NCBI GenBank assembly: GCA_013398615.1
Contig: VZSR01002741.1
Span: 1,420,396 to 1,484,395, forward strand
Length of the DNA: 64,000 nucleotides
Origin: Brachypodius melanocephalos
Taxonomy: Eukaryota > Chordata > Aves > Passeriformes > Pycnonotidae
Direction: 5' to 3'
The notes beneath the pieces are model-generated. The model did no database searches, was not told the DNA's origin, and saw only the letters and a program-made list of their open reading frames with translations. Below, one piece after another: positions 33,801 through 45,800 of the stretch (positions are counted from its first letter, which is position 1; every line of letters starts with the position of its first letter). A program made the translations under genes and the position numbers.

Positions 33801-36800
33801 GTCCCTTGTTGGGGTGGCCGGGCACCCCTGGGGGCGCACAGAGAGGAGCTCTGGGCTGAGCTGTCCCTGTGCCCCTCGGCAGGCCGGCTCGCAGCAGCGG
33901 CAGCAGGACCTGCACTCGCTGCAGGATTACATGCAGCGCTGCACCAACAAGCTCTACTGGCTGGATCAGCAGGCCAAGGACAGGACCCACTACGACTGGA
34001 GCGACCACAACCTGGACTACCCCAGCCGGCGCCGCCAGTACGAGGTCTGTGCTGCAGCCTGGCCGTGCTCCGGGTGCTGCTGGACAGAAGGGAGCTGGCC
34101 ACGGGCCCAGGGGAGCTGGATGGGGGCAGGAAATGTCCCTTTAGTGCCTCAGTCTCCCCCAGTCCATCGGGAAGGGCTTTGAGGTGTCCAGCTGATAATA
34201 CAGGGATAGTGAGGTTAATCCTTACCTCTGCCAATGGTAATGTGATGGGGAAGTGTCCCCATGACAGGGACGGCTCCCTCACCATTCCTGTCCTTTATCT
34301 CAGCCCTGGCTTGGCGACAGTCACATCTTTAACAACATCTGCAAGCGAAGGAAAAGTGAAAGCTGCAGTGGGAGAGCAGCACACTTTGTCTTGTGGAGCT
34401 GCTCGGCCCCAGACTGCAGCCAGGGTCGCCTCCCTTTGTGTGGGGGTCAATATCTCACCTCTCCCCATCCAGAACTTCATCCACCGGAAGCTGGAGGAGA
34501 AGGAGGAGGCCATCAACAAGCTGCACGCTGATGGGGACCAGCTGCTGGCCCAGAACCACCCCGGGAAGAATGCTATTGAGGTGAGCACCAGGGATGGGTC
34601 CCAGCTCCCCACACACCCTGGAGCACGGGCGACTCACCCAGCCCTGCTCCAGAGCGGGACCCGGTGCCAACACCACCCGTGACTTTAGTTCCTGAGATGC
34701 CAAGGGGGAAAAAGCCTCCTTCACTTGCAGGTGTGTAAACACCAAAGGAGGAGGAAAGATAAACCTAAGGAGCTCTTCTCATCTTCCTCATTCCTGAGGC
34801 AATTCCCGTGTGCCTACCTAGAGAGGATAAATTATGGTGGAACCTTGCCCTGTTTGGTGGGAAGATGGACACAAGGGTTTGCCACCTGCACACAACCTGT
34901 GCTCCCATGGGATCATCCCAGTCTTGGGTATTCCCATCCTAGGTTCCCCCTGAGAGCATCTGGGTGGCTCCAGAGGCAGCCAAAGAGCTGCTCACTCAGG
35001 ATGGCAGCTGGGACTTGCTGGTGGGCACTCCAGGTTTCCCCCTGCCACGGCGGTCCCTCTGATGTCCCCCTCCCACCCTGTGTTGCAGGCTCACATTGAG
35101 GCTGTGCACGCTGACTGGAAGGAGTACCTGAACCTGCTGATCTGCGAGGAGAGCCACCTGAAGTTCATGGAGGACTTCCACAAGGTACCACATCCCTGTA
35201 GGCAGGGATGCTGGGTTGGAGGAAATTCTAGAATACAAAATTCCTGCTATTCTGGAAATTGGGTAGAAGAGATGGAGTACTCTAAAACCAGGATTTTTAA
35301 GGCTAGGAGAGCAACTTGAGCTGATTGAACACAAGTCAAAACTGCTCAGGCACCAAAGGTCAGTGATTGTTTGCCCAAAGCATGACTTGCAGAAAGCTCC
35401 TGCTCCAACACCGAGTTTCATGAGCCACAGTTGGTGTCAGCTTCCTTCCTTCCTTCCTCTGCTGTCCCCAGGACAGATCCCTCACCCCCAAACACAGCAT
35501 GGGGAGAGCCTGCATGCTCCACTGGGAAGCAGAACAGGTCCCTGTAGGAAATCCCAGCTGCCACAAGCAGAGCTGCCCCCGGGGAGCCCAGCACAAGGGC
35601 TGAGTGTCCCAGCTGAGCTGGGCAGACAGATGTCTGCTGGATAAATGGAATCCGACAGCCAGGGAGGCTCTGCAGGGGAGCAGGTCGGGCTGGATTCCTC
35701 TCCCACAGCCTGGGCGTGTTCACCACCCCATGAGTCTCCTGCCAAAGCTCAGCTGTGGTGCCCAGCCCAGGCAGTGCCTTTCGTGGGGATCTGCCAGAAA
35801 CATCTGCCCCAGGGGATGGTTTGTGTGTGGAAGGGCTGGGCTCTCCCTTCTCCTGGCGCTGGCAGGGGTGGCACCACACACCGTGATGAAGCTGTCCCAG
35901 TGAAACGAAAGCGAGGGCAGGCAAAGGTGGGACTTGCCAACTCTGGACAGAATAAGCTGCTCCTGGTTGTTGTTTGCTTCGAGCTGATGTCCTGAAACAG
36001 TAATCCCTTGCCTTTCTCCACTTATTCTGTGTGTCCAAATGCCCAGAGTAGCTCCTGGTGACTGTGTGAAGACCATGGAGGGTCTGCTCCACGTTTCAGC
36101 AGGATCCCCTCTCACAAAAGACTTTCCCTTTCTGCAGTTTCAGAAGGATGCTAAGGACGCTCAGGAGCTTTTGAAGAAGGTGGACACAGACCTGGACCAA
36201 AAATTCAGCCCGGAGTTCAAGGACAGATACCAGCTGGAGTCTCTCCTCCGGGAGCTGGATGTGAGTGTCTGCAGGCAGGACTACAGGGGAGGCAGCAGCA
36301 GGAGCCACTGTCCCCTCGGCACTGGCACAGGGACCAAGGGGGCCAGCGTGGGCACCTGGCCCAGCCCTCTCCATGGGGAGCAGCAGGGCCGTGCTGCAGC
36401 CTCCCCATGCCCGGCCTTCCCCCAGCTCTTCCTTCCCCCCCGGCTAGAGATTGCCTCTCCCCTAGCAACGTAATTGCTCACTCGGCTGGTTTTTATTTGT
36501 TCACTCATTGAGTTAGCGCTCCTTAAGGGTGGGAGCATAATTAGACGTGCTGCCAGAGGAGGTTGTGGAACTCGCTGTGCTGCAGTGAGCTGGGCTGGAG
36601 ATCGCCCACTTGGGGAGGGCTGTGCTGAGCCCGAGCCCGAGCCTAAGCCTAAATCCAAGGCCAAGCCCAAGGCCAAGCATGCTGCGGCAGGCCCAGCTGA
36701 TGCAGGTGTCCCGGGACAGCTGATAGCTCTCCCCAGGGTTTGGCCCCTCTCCTCCTGCATGCTCCATCCCACTCAACATCTTGGGATCTCCACCTTCGGG

Positions 36801-39800
36801 GGTAGAAATAGAGCAACTGCTGGACAGCCTTGTGGCAGGGCTGGAATCAGAGCTGGGAGTGGGGCTGTCCCCCAAAACACATCCACACAGGTGTGGGCCG
36901 AGCACCGGGGAGCCCTGTCACTGCCCGCTGGCATGGCAACCCCTGGGCACCGTCCCAGTCCTCAGCCCGGCTGCAGAAGGAGGCAGGAGAGAGCAGGAGC
37001 ACTGGGAACAGAACACGGGGCTGCAGGAGGTGCCTTCAGCACCCGGGCTGAGCGGGAATGAGCTCCTCCCGGGCTGCGAGAGCCCAGGAGTTCGTTCTCC
37101 GGTTTTCTTACTGGTTCTCGTCGCTGCCCCGTGCCAGGACCAGGAGAAGGCCCTGGACAAGTACGAGGCCGTGGTGCAGTCGCTGCAGGAGCGCAGCCAG
37201 CAGGTGCTGCCGCTGCGGTTCCGCCGCCAGACGCCGCCGCAGCCCGTGCCCGTGGAGGCTCTGTGCGAGTACGAGGGCGAGCAGGTACGGCCACCCCGGG
37301 CCAGCAGCGGGGCACGGCTGCCGTGGCACCGAGCCCTCAGCGGGCACGGCAGTGCGAGCGGCACTGGGGGAAGGAGCGGGTGTTTGCAAGCAGTGGGGGT
37401 GGCTCTGGCAGGGGGAACAGGGCGAAGGTCGCCCTGGCCCCAGTGGGAAGAGCAGGTTTAGCAGAAGAGGAGCGGGAGGGGTCTGGGGCAAACGCGGCCA
37501 CCCTCGGGACGTTGCGAGAGCGCAGGTCCGTCACATTCCCACGCTCCCTGGGCTGATGTCTCGGTGTGTTCCTGACCAAAGGAACGCCCTCCCACCACCA
37601 CAGTGCACATCCCCTCATCCCCACCGTGTCAGCCTGGGGGCTGAAGAGCAGGCCAAGGGATGGCACAGCAGAGCCGGCAGCCACCGCGGGAGGGGCAGGG
37701 GTGGGGCAGGGGCCAGCAGCTCCAGCTAACTCAGCTGCCGGCTTCTCCGAAAAGGAAAGCCAGAGCACAGCCCTGGAAACGCCTCCTCATCTCTGCCCGA
37801 GTGGGAATTCGCTGGCCGTGGCTGTCGCAAGAGGCATGGCTTGGTGCCTGCAGGCTGCGGGCAGGGAGGAGCAGGCACATGAGTTTCTGGCGAGGGGCAG
37901 GCTCCTGGAGAAGCCGGGAGCAGGGCTTGGGGTGTGCCGGTCCTGCCGCAGCGGGCGGTGAACCGGCCGTGCTGCTGTGACCGGTTCCTGTCCCCCAGGG
38001 CCAGATCAGCCGCGGAGCCCACTACATCCTGCACAAGAACAGCGGAGACGTTTGGGAAGTGGCCGACAGCGCCGGAGACACCATCAGCGCCCCCGGGGTC
38101 TGCTTCATGATCCCCCCGCCCGACCCAGAAGCGATCGCCCTGGCAGAGCAGTACGTGTCCCGCTGCCCCTCCGGCCTTTGCCTTCCCGGCCCCAGGCCCT
38201 GCCACCGGCGCTGCAGCCCCGTCTGGCACCCCGGGGCTCCTGCCCTAATTCCCACAGCGAAGCCCTGCCTTCTGGAAGCCTCAAGCTTCCTCCCGAAGGG
38301 ATTCCTGCCCCTTGCTGCTTGCCCACAGCCGGGCAAAGGGGGGCCGGCTCATCCAGGTCCCCCCTACTCTGGGGGGCCATTGGGGCAGGGGGAGCTGCCC
38401 ACTCCTCCCTCAGCAGGCAGGTACCTGCCTGGCTGCCTCTCCCCTGTTCTAATGGAGACACTGCTCTACCCCAACATGGGGTGAAGGTGCTTTTTCCCCC
38501 ATCTGCTTCATGGCTGCCTCGAGGGAGCAGCCCCCACAACCCCTCCAGAGCTGGAGCTCCTTCCTGGAGCAGCGCTGGGATGGTGATGGGGTGATGGAGA
38601 GGCTGAGGGTCTGACTGACCTCTCCCATTTTGCAGAATTGCCAAGCACTATGTGACCGTGAAGGAGAAGACCAACAACTGCAAGAACGTCCTCCAGCAGC
38701 GCTATGAGGGGCTGAAGGCAGACAGCATCGGAGGTGTGGGGCACAAAAAGGCTTCAACTTAGGTGGTGGAGCATCTTATGGGGATGTTCCCAACCTCCAT
38801 AAGAGACAACAGTGATAGAAGGATGGAGGGCACAGCAGCCAGGCTGTGCTCACAGCAGGCCAGGCTTGGGGAGCACAGCAAGATGGAGGTTTGGCACTCT
38901 GCAGTGGGACTGAGCCCACACCCAGCTTCCAACCAGCTTCAATTTGGCCTCCTCTTGGTTTCCAGATGCTGCATCAGTCCGGGGACGCCAGCTCCTGGCA
39001 GGGCTGGAGAAAGTTACCAGTGACCTGGACAAGCAGGAGAAAGCAATAACAGCAAACCTGCGCCCGCCGCTGGAGCAGAGCCGGGCCGTGCAGGACAGCA
39101 CCGAGCGCTCCAAGGACCTCAAGGTGGGGGCTGAGGGATGGTGCCTTACAGGGACCAGGCTCCCAAAGGGTCTCCAGCGTGGTTCTCAATAACCAGAGGT
39201 GCTTACAGTGCTTCCTGAGCCCTGGAGATAGGATGTGGAGTGATGCTCAGAGCTTCCTCCAGCAGAGATGGGGAGCAGCCCTATGAGCAGCCTCAGAAGC
39301 CCCAAATCTTTGCCCTGCTTCTGGCCCAGCTCAGTTGAATGGGAAAAAGGTGATGGCTGCAGGTGGTGGGTGTGAGGATGAGAGGGGAGCCTCAGGGTTT
39401 GATCCTGCCCATCATCTGAGCACAGTTAATTTTGCCACCACTATCACCAGCTCAGAGAGGAACAGGAAAACCCTTGTGGTCCAAGGCAGTTTCTCCTTGT
39501 GGACCTGCTCCACCAGGCTCCAGTTCCAGTAGCATCCAGCTCCTTTCCTCTATTTCAGACCCCTAATTAAGCCAGGCTCTGTGCCACAAACCTCTCCTGG
39601 TTTAGGAGGAAGTTCAGGTCCTGGTTACATCACTTGCCCAGGGCTGTGTCAAAATCCACGTGCCACCACAAGAGAAAGCAAATTGCCCCAACTGCCTGCA
39701 GCACTTTGATGTCCAGGCAAGAATTCATCCACCAGAGCCCAACAGCCCAAATGAATCCAGCATGTCCCTGACAGAGCTGGAGCTGCTGGGAACCACTCCC

Positions 39801-42800
39801 CAGCTGGAGTTTCCTTGCTAAGGAGAGACAGGTCAAAAGAAAATCAGCCAAAAATACCCTTCTGTGCCCTGCAGGGCTGAAAGGCAGCTTCCACCAAACA
39901 CAAATCCTCAGCCCTGACTTCCTTGCTCACCCTGGACAGCCAAGTGTGGCTCCTCTGTAGCCACCAGGTCCTGGCTGTGGTGCTCCAAAGGCTTTGTTCC
40001 TCCTGCAGAACATCACCAACGAGGTCCGTCGGATCGAGCCCGAGAAAACGAGGAAGATCCAGGAGTGCGAGGACTTCATCGACTCCGTGCCCAACACGGG
40101 CAGCGCCACCCTGGTGAAGAACAAGGTGGAGAACACCAACAAGAAGTACGAGCGCGTGGTGCAGCTGCTCAGCGCTGCCCAGGAGAAGTAAGTCATGGCT
40201 TAAACCCCAGCTTGAGCCCGGCCTAAGGCAGGATCCTGCCGGAGGAGGTGCTTAAACACCTTCCTCTCGTGTCCCTGCAGAGTTGAGGTGGCCACAAACC
40301 TGGAGAGGAGCCTCCAGCAAGGCCGAGACCTGCTGTCAACCTATGAGAACAAGCTGGTCATAGATGACACGGTGCCGGAGGACTTGAGGGTGGTAGACAG
40401 GAAGAAGGAAGAGCTGCTGGTGAGTTTCCTGCCCTGTTCACATGCTGCACACGCAAAGCCACCTTCCAAAAGCTGTGGTGATTCCTGCTTAACTCACAAG
40501 CTTGGTGACAGGATGGCCTCCCTCAGCTGGGGGAGAAAGCTCACCTTGACTGCAGTGATCCCCATCTACTTCAGACAAAAACACCTCCCAACATCAAATC
40601 AAATCAAATCAAATCAAATCAAATCAAATCAAATCAAATCCCACTTGAAGTCTTATGATTTGACAAAGGGACTAATGCAGACTGATGCCCTCTTTACCCT
40701 GCCCTTGTGAGACCCTCCCACAGGGTCTCGTGTCCAGGTCTGGAGTCCTCAGCACAAGAAGGACATGGACCTGTTGGAGCAGGTCCAGAGAAAATGCTCC
40801 AAGGGCTGGAGCCCCTCTGCTCTGGAGCCAGGCNNNNNNNNNNNNNNNNNNNNNNNNNNNNNNNNNNNNNNNNNNNNNNNNNNNNNNNNNNNNNNNNNNN
40901 NNNNNNNNNNNNNNNNNNNNNNNNNNNNNNNNNGGAGGCTTATAAAAAAGGGAGAGAGACTTTTTACACAGGCAGATAATGACAGGACAAGAGGAAAATT
41001 TTAAACTAAGAGAGGAAATATTTAAATTAGATGAGATTAGATTACATGAGATTAGATTACATGAGATTAGATTAGATTAGATTAGATTAGATAGAAATTC
41101 TGCTCTGTGAAGGTGGGAAGGCCCTGGCACAGGTTGCCCAGAGCAGCTGTGGCTGCTCCTGGATCCCTGGAAGTGTCCAGGGCCAGGTTGGACAGGGCTT
41201 GGAGCAACATGGTGTAGTGGAAGGTGTCCCTGCCCATGGCAGGGGTGGAAAGAAATGAGCTTTAAGCTTTTTCCAAACTAAAACATTCTGTGATTCTTAG
41301 AGAAGTGAAGGATAAAATGGTCTGCAAAAAGCACCACAGTGGCCTGATACTGGAAAGATGGGCCTGGCAAGGCTTTGAGAACAGTTATTGCTTGGAAAAA
41401 CTACCCAAAGTGGCAATTCTTCTGCTGTAGAAAGACCAAGAACTGGCTAGGCCAGAATTTTCTATGCTCCTTCAGCTTTTCCATGAAATCCGAAGTTCAG
41501 ACTAACATGGAAGAGCTTTCACTGCTCCTTTCACAGTTGCTGCACTGGCAAGAACAGGATCAAAGCCTTGCATGAGGAGCAGCAGCTATTTTGCACTTTG
41601 CACATTGCATGGTTGCTTTTAAAGGTCAGCAGGTTGAGGAGGGAGTAAGAGGTTTCTGTTCTCCCTGTCAGGTTTGCCAGGTGGTTCTGCTTGCCATGTA
41701 AACCTTGAACTTGGTTTTTTCCACAACTGGTGGCACTGCTGCAGCTCAGCCCTGCAGCTCCAGTGGAGTTGCTGGAGTTGATGCAAGTGACAACAGTGAC
41801 CAGAGCTTGTGTGAAACTCCAGGGAATCCCCCTCTCCTGATTTTTTCCCTCAGGCCATGGGCACCGAGCTCCAGTCGAAGAAGTTCCTGCTCAGTGAAGC
41901 CGAGCAGAACCTGCAGAGGACCAAGACGTGCTCCAACACCCTGGCCAGCAAGTTCCAGGAGCACTGCCCCGACATCGAGCGCCAGGAGGCAGAGCTCTAC
42001 AAGCTCAACCAGCGCTTCAACAACCTCAGCAAGCAGATCGACCACAGGTGAGACTACAGGGCAGGAGAGATGGATATTTGCTGTGGAGTTGGAACCAAGC
42101 TGGAACTGGAGGAGGCACAACACCTTCCTGGGAAGGAGGAGTTCCAGAAGCGCTTCCAGGGAGGTCTGAGGAGGCAGAGGAAGAGGTTGCTGGCACATGT
42201 TGGCTGGGTAGAGCTGGGAAAACAATGATTAAGTTCTCTTGCAACAGAGGTGCCAAGAGAACAACTCTGGCTCAAGTCCATGTCTTTGGGGAGCAGGGGA
42301 AGCGGGCTGGGTTGAGAGGTGTCTGCAGCAGGTCCAGGAGATGTGACAGGACTGAAGCTGATTCCCCCCATAGAACGCAGACCCTGCAGAAAGCAAAAAG
42401 CGCCTACTCCAACTACCGCACCAACTACGACAAGCTGAACCAGTTCCTGTGCAACATCCCCAACTACGAGCCCCAGGAGACTGACAACATCCAGCAAGTG
42501 GAGATGAAGCTGAAGAGCCAAGCGGTAATTCCCAGAGCACCCCGGGCTCCACAGGGAGGGGAGAAGGAACAGAACTAAAAGAAACAGAACTTAGATGGCT
42601 CCTGAACATCAAACAGAAAAATATAAATATTTTATGTGTTCTTGTGCCTCAAGGTCTTGCTGTCCTCCTGTGCCTTGTATACACAAAGCAGGGCTGCTCA
42701 AGGAGGTTGGAATTCTCAGGGTTGGGATTTTAATGGTAACCCCCAAAAGGGCTGAAGGATGCATTTAGATGTTGTGTTCCTTCTGACCTGTATCTCTGTG

Positions 42801-45800
42801 CACCCAGGCACTGCTCAGTGACATTGCAAGCAAGGAACAGGAGGTGCAGAAGGTCTCTGTCACAGCTCAGCAGTACCAGCAGGCAGTGAAGGTAAGCACT
42901 GAAATTCTGCTTGTGAGAGAACAGAGAAACAGAGTATATGGGTTAAAAGAGACCCTAAAGCCCAGCTTATTCCATCCCCTGCCATGGGCAAGGACATCTC
43001 CCACCATCTCAGGTTGCTCCAAGCCCCATCCGACAAGCTGCAACCCTTCCAGAGATCCAGGGGCAGCCACAGCTTCTCCAGGCACCTCTGGGCACCCAGG
43101 TGCCAGGGCCTGCCCACCCTCCCAGGGAACAATTCCTTCCCAAAATCCCATCCAGCCCTGCCCTCTGGCAGTGGGAAGCCATTCCCTGTGTCCTGTCCCT
43201 CCATCCCTTGTCCCCAGTCCCTCTCCAGCTCTCCTGGAGCCCCTTTAGGCCCTGGAAGGGGCTCTGAGCTCTCCCTGGAGCCTTCTCCTCTCCAGGTGAG
43301 CACCCCCAGCTGTCCCAGCCTGACTCCAGAGCACAGGGTGGGGTTTTGTAGCCTTCCCTCCCAAAAAACGGGTCAAGGGATGAAGTCGTTAAAGCCAGGA
43401 CAGCTTGAGAGGAGCCTGTGCATGAAGGACACCCATTAATTTCACATTTCTCCTGGGAATGTCCTCCCACAGGACTACGAGTTGGAAGCTGAGAAGCTGC
43501 GGTCCATCCTGGATCTGGAGAACGGCCGGAATGGCTACACCAGCAAGAAGCCCCGGCTGCAGTCCCCAGCTGCCAAAGTGAAGGAGGAGGTAAGTGAAGG
43601 GCAGCCAGAGCAGAGCTAAAGCAGAGGGCAGCTCCCAGGACCACTAGGGGCTTGCAGACACCTGCTTTTACCTTGGCCCCACAGGGGACCACAGGGCAAG
43701 GAACTGGGAGAAAGGGATTTATTTTTCAGCATTTTTTTGAACTGGGTTGGCCAGAATGAGGGAGGGAAAATGCTGGATTTAACACTTTTGGAAGGGAAAA
43801 AGGAGGAGAAAAGCCAAAAACCTGGAAGTTTTTCCCTTCTCTAGACTTTCAGAGATTTCACCACCAAAGACAGAAATACTTACAGTGAGATGAGGCCACA
43901 AGCTGCTTATTTATGCAGGATTTGCCTCCTCAAACTCATCCTACCTATAGAGGCAGGCAGAAGTGTCCACCTGGTTCTTCTTCAGCTTCCTCACCTTGTT
44001 CTTGCTGCACCTGTTTCCGCTTGAGTAGAAAAATCACAGTATGACCATGAGTGTGTGTGCATGAGAATCCCTCTCTCACCCCCAAAACTTGGCAGTTCAC
44101 TGCTGTGTTTTTAGAGGAGCACCCAGAGCTACCTCTTTAGGGCCTGTTGTTTCTGGCCTTCTCAAGCTCTTCCCAACATGTTTTTGCTCTGCAGGAAGCT
44201 GCTCTGGCAGCCAGATACACAGAAGTGAATGCTGTGAACAAGCAGAGGCTGCAGAACCTGGAGTTTGCGCAGAGCCTCCTGCGGCAGGTGAGTGATCACA
44301 GGAGCAAGGTGATGCTGAAGGGACACACGTGTTGGACCCAAGGACAAGTGTGAGTGGCACATGTGGGGCTCTGCCAATACAGGCTGAACTGGGAATGAGT
44401 CTAGCTGGTGTCTTGTCCCCCTAAATCATTAATCAGCAGATACTTAAATTGGACAGACCACCCCCCACTCCCATTTCCCACTCATCCTAGGAAGCTCCAA
44501 ATAATTTTTAACTCTTTTTCCCATCCTGTGGCAGAATTAGTGTCCCTTGTGGCTCAAAGCTTTGTTCTGACAGCAGCAGACATTGCAAAAAGGATTTCTC
44601 AGGCTGGGAACCTGCAGAAAAGTCCGTTTGCAACTGCTCTCTGCTCAGAGTTTGTCATAGCTCAGCTCCCTCCTGTTGCTTTGTTGGAGGCACCAATATC
44701 CTGTCCTGGGTCAGGAATAGTGTGGCCAGAGGGACCAGGGCAGTGATTGTCCCTCTGTGCTGGCACTGCTGAGGCACCTTGAGTTCTGTGTCCAGTTCTG
44801 GGACCCTCATGACAAGAAGGACATTGAGGGGCTGGAGTGTGTCCAGGGAAGGGAACAGAGCTGGGGAAGGGGCTGGAGCACCAGGAGCAGCTGAGGGAGC
44901 TGGGAAAGGGGCTCAGCCTGGAGAAAAGGAGGCTCAGGGGGGCCCTTCTGGCTCTGCACAACTCCCTGACAGGAGGGGACAGCCGGGGGGGTCAGGCTCT
45001 GCTCCCAGGGAACAGGGACAGGACACGGGGAAACAGCCTCAAGGTGTGCCAGGGGAGGGTCAGGTTAAACATCAGGAAAAATTTCTTCACTGAAAGGGTG
45101 GTCAGGCATTGGCAGGGGCTGCCCAGGGAGGTGGTGGATGTGTTCCACCATGCCTGGAGGTGTCCAAGGAATGACTGGCTGAGTGACAAGGTGGGGATCA
45201 ATCACAGGTTGGACTCGATGATCTTAGAGATTTTTTCCAACCTAAATGATTCTGTGATGGTAAGCACCAAAAGTGGGATTAACTAGATTTTTTTGACTAA
45301 TTTGTTTTGATCCTTTTTCCAACAACAGCAGCCAGAGATTCAGGTGACACAAGAATTTGCCCAGACCAAAAAGTCTGTAAGGCCTGTGGAAGAAGTCTGG
45401 AAGTTGAAGAAAGAGCTTGAGGATGAGACTCAGCGTCGCCAACAGCTCGAGGCGGAGATTGAAGCCATTCAGAACAACATCGTCCACCTACAAAACCAGA
45501 AGCCCCAAGAAACTGTGGTGAAGAAAGAACTGGTGAAGAAGGTGCCTGACCCCCAGCTGGAGGAGAGCTTCCACAGACTGCAGCAAAACCTGGCAGAGGA
45601 GCAGCGCAAGAACCAGGTGCTCCAGGATGAGCTGGAGGCTCTTAAAATCCAGCTGCGCGTCCTGGAGCACGAGAAGAGGGAAGGAGGGCAGGAGTACATA
45701 GTGAAAGAGGTGCTGAGGATTGAACAAGATAAGGCTCAAACTGCTGAAATCCTGAAGCTCAAAGAGGAACTGGAAGAGCTCAGGAGGCAGGAAGGGACCA

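Larger units (their letters stand above)
40690..41300 (+). mobile_element. CR1 LINE element in PPL intron 16, containing the assembly gap
   Basis: Left of the gap: CCTCAGCACAAGAAGGACAT and GAGCAGGTCCAGAGAAAATG. Right of it: GGAGGCTTATAAAAAAGGGA, AATGACAGGACAAGAGGAAA, then the common 3' end (GGCCCTGGCACAGGTTGCCC to ACTAAAACATTCTGTGATTC). The order matches one continuous element, with a TTAGAT expansion at about 41020-41092. Confidence 0.85.
21666..44287 (+). other. PPL: PPL exons 1-21: plakin domain with SH3 insert
   Basis: Residues 1-869. Exons 2-10 encode helical spectrin-like repeats, rich in Leu, Gln and Glu, with typical plakin stretches such as HMKHPQGDM (exon 3), VEEHNIFHNEV (exon 5), LQDYMQRCTN and YPSRRRQYE (exon 7) and LNLLICEESHLKFMED (exon 9). 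The SH3 fold spans roughly residues 400-457 across exons 11-12; it opens with EALCEYEGEQ and continues through GDVWEVADSAGD to the FMIPPPDPEA edge. Helical repeats resume in exons 13-21, including GRQLLAGLEKVTSDLDKQEK (exon 14) and RQEAELYKLNQRFNNLSKQ (exon 17). Exon 6 is only 42 nt. In the family this region binds membrane-associated partners; here that is inferred by homology. Confidence 0.93.

Noticed and set aside
40834..40933. Possible missing PPL exon in the N gap
   Set aside because: Exon 16 (phase 0 end at 40419) joins exon 17 (41854) in frame with continuity to known periplakin sequence, and both gap flanks are CR1.
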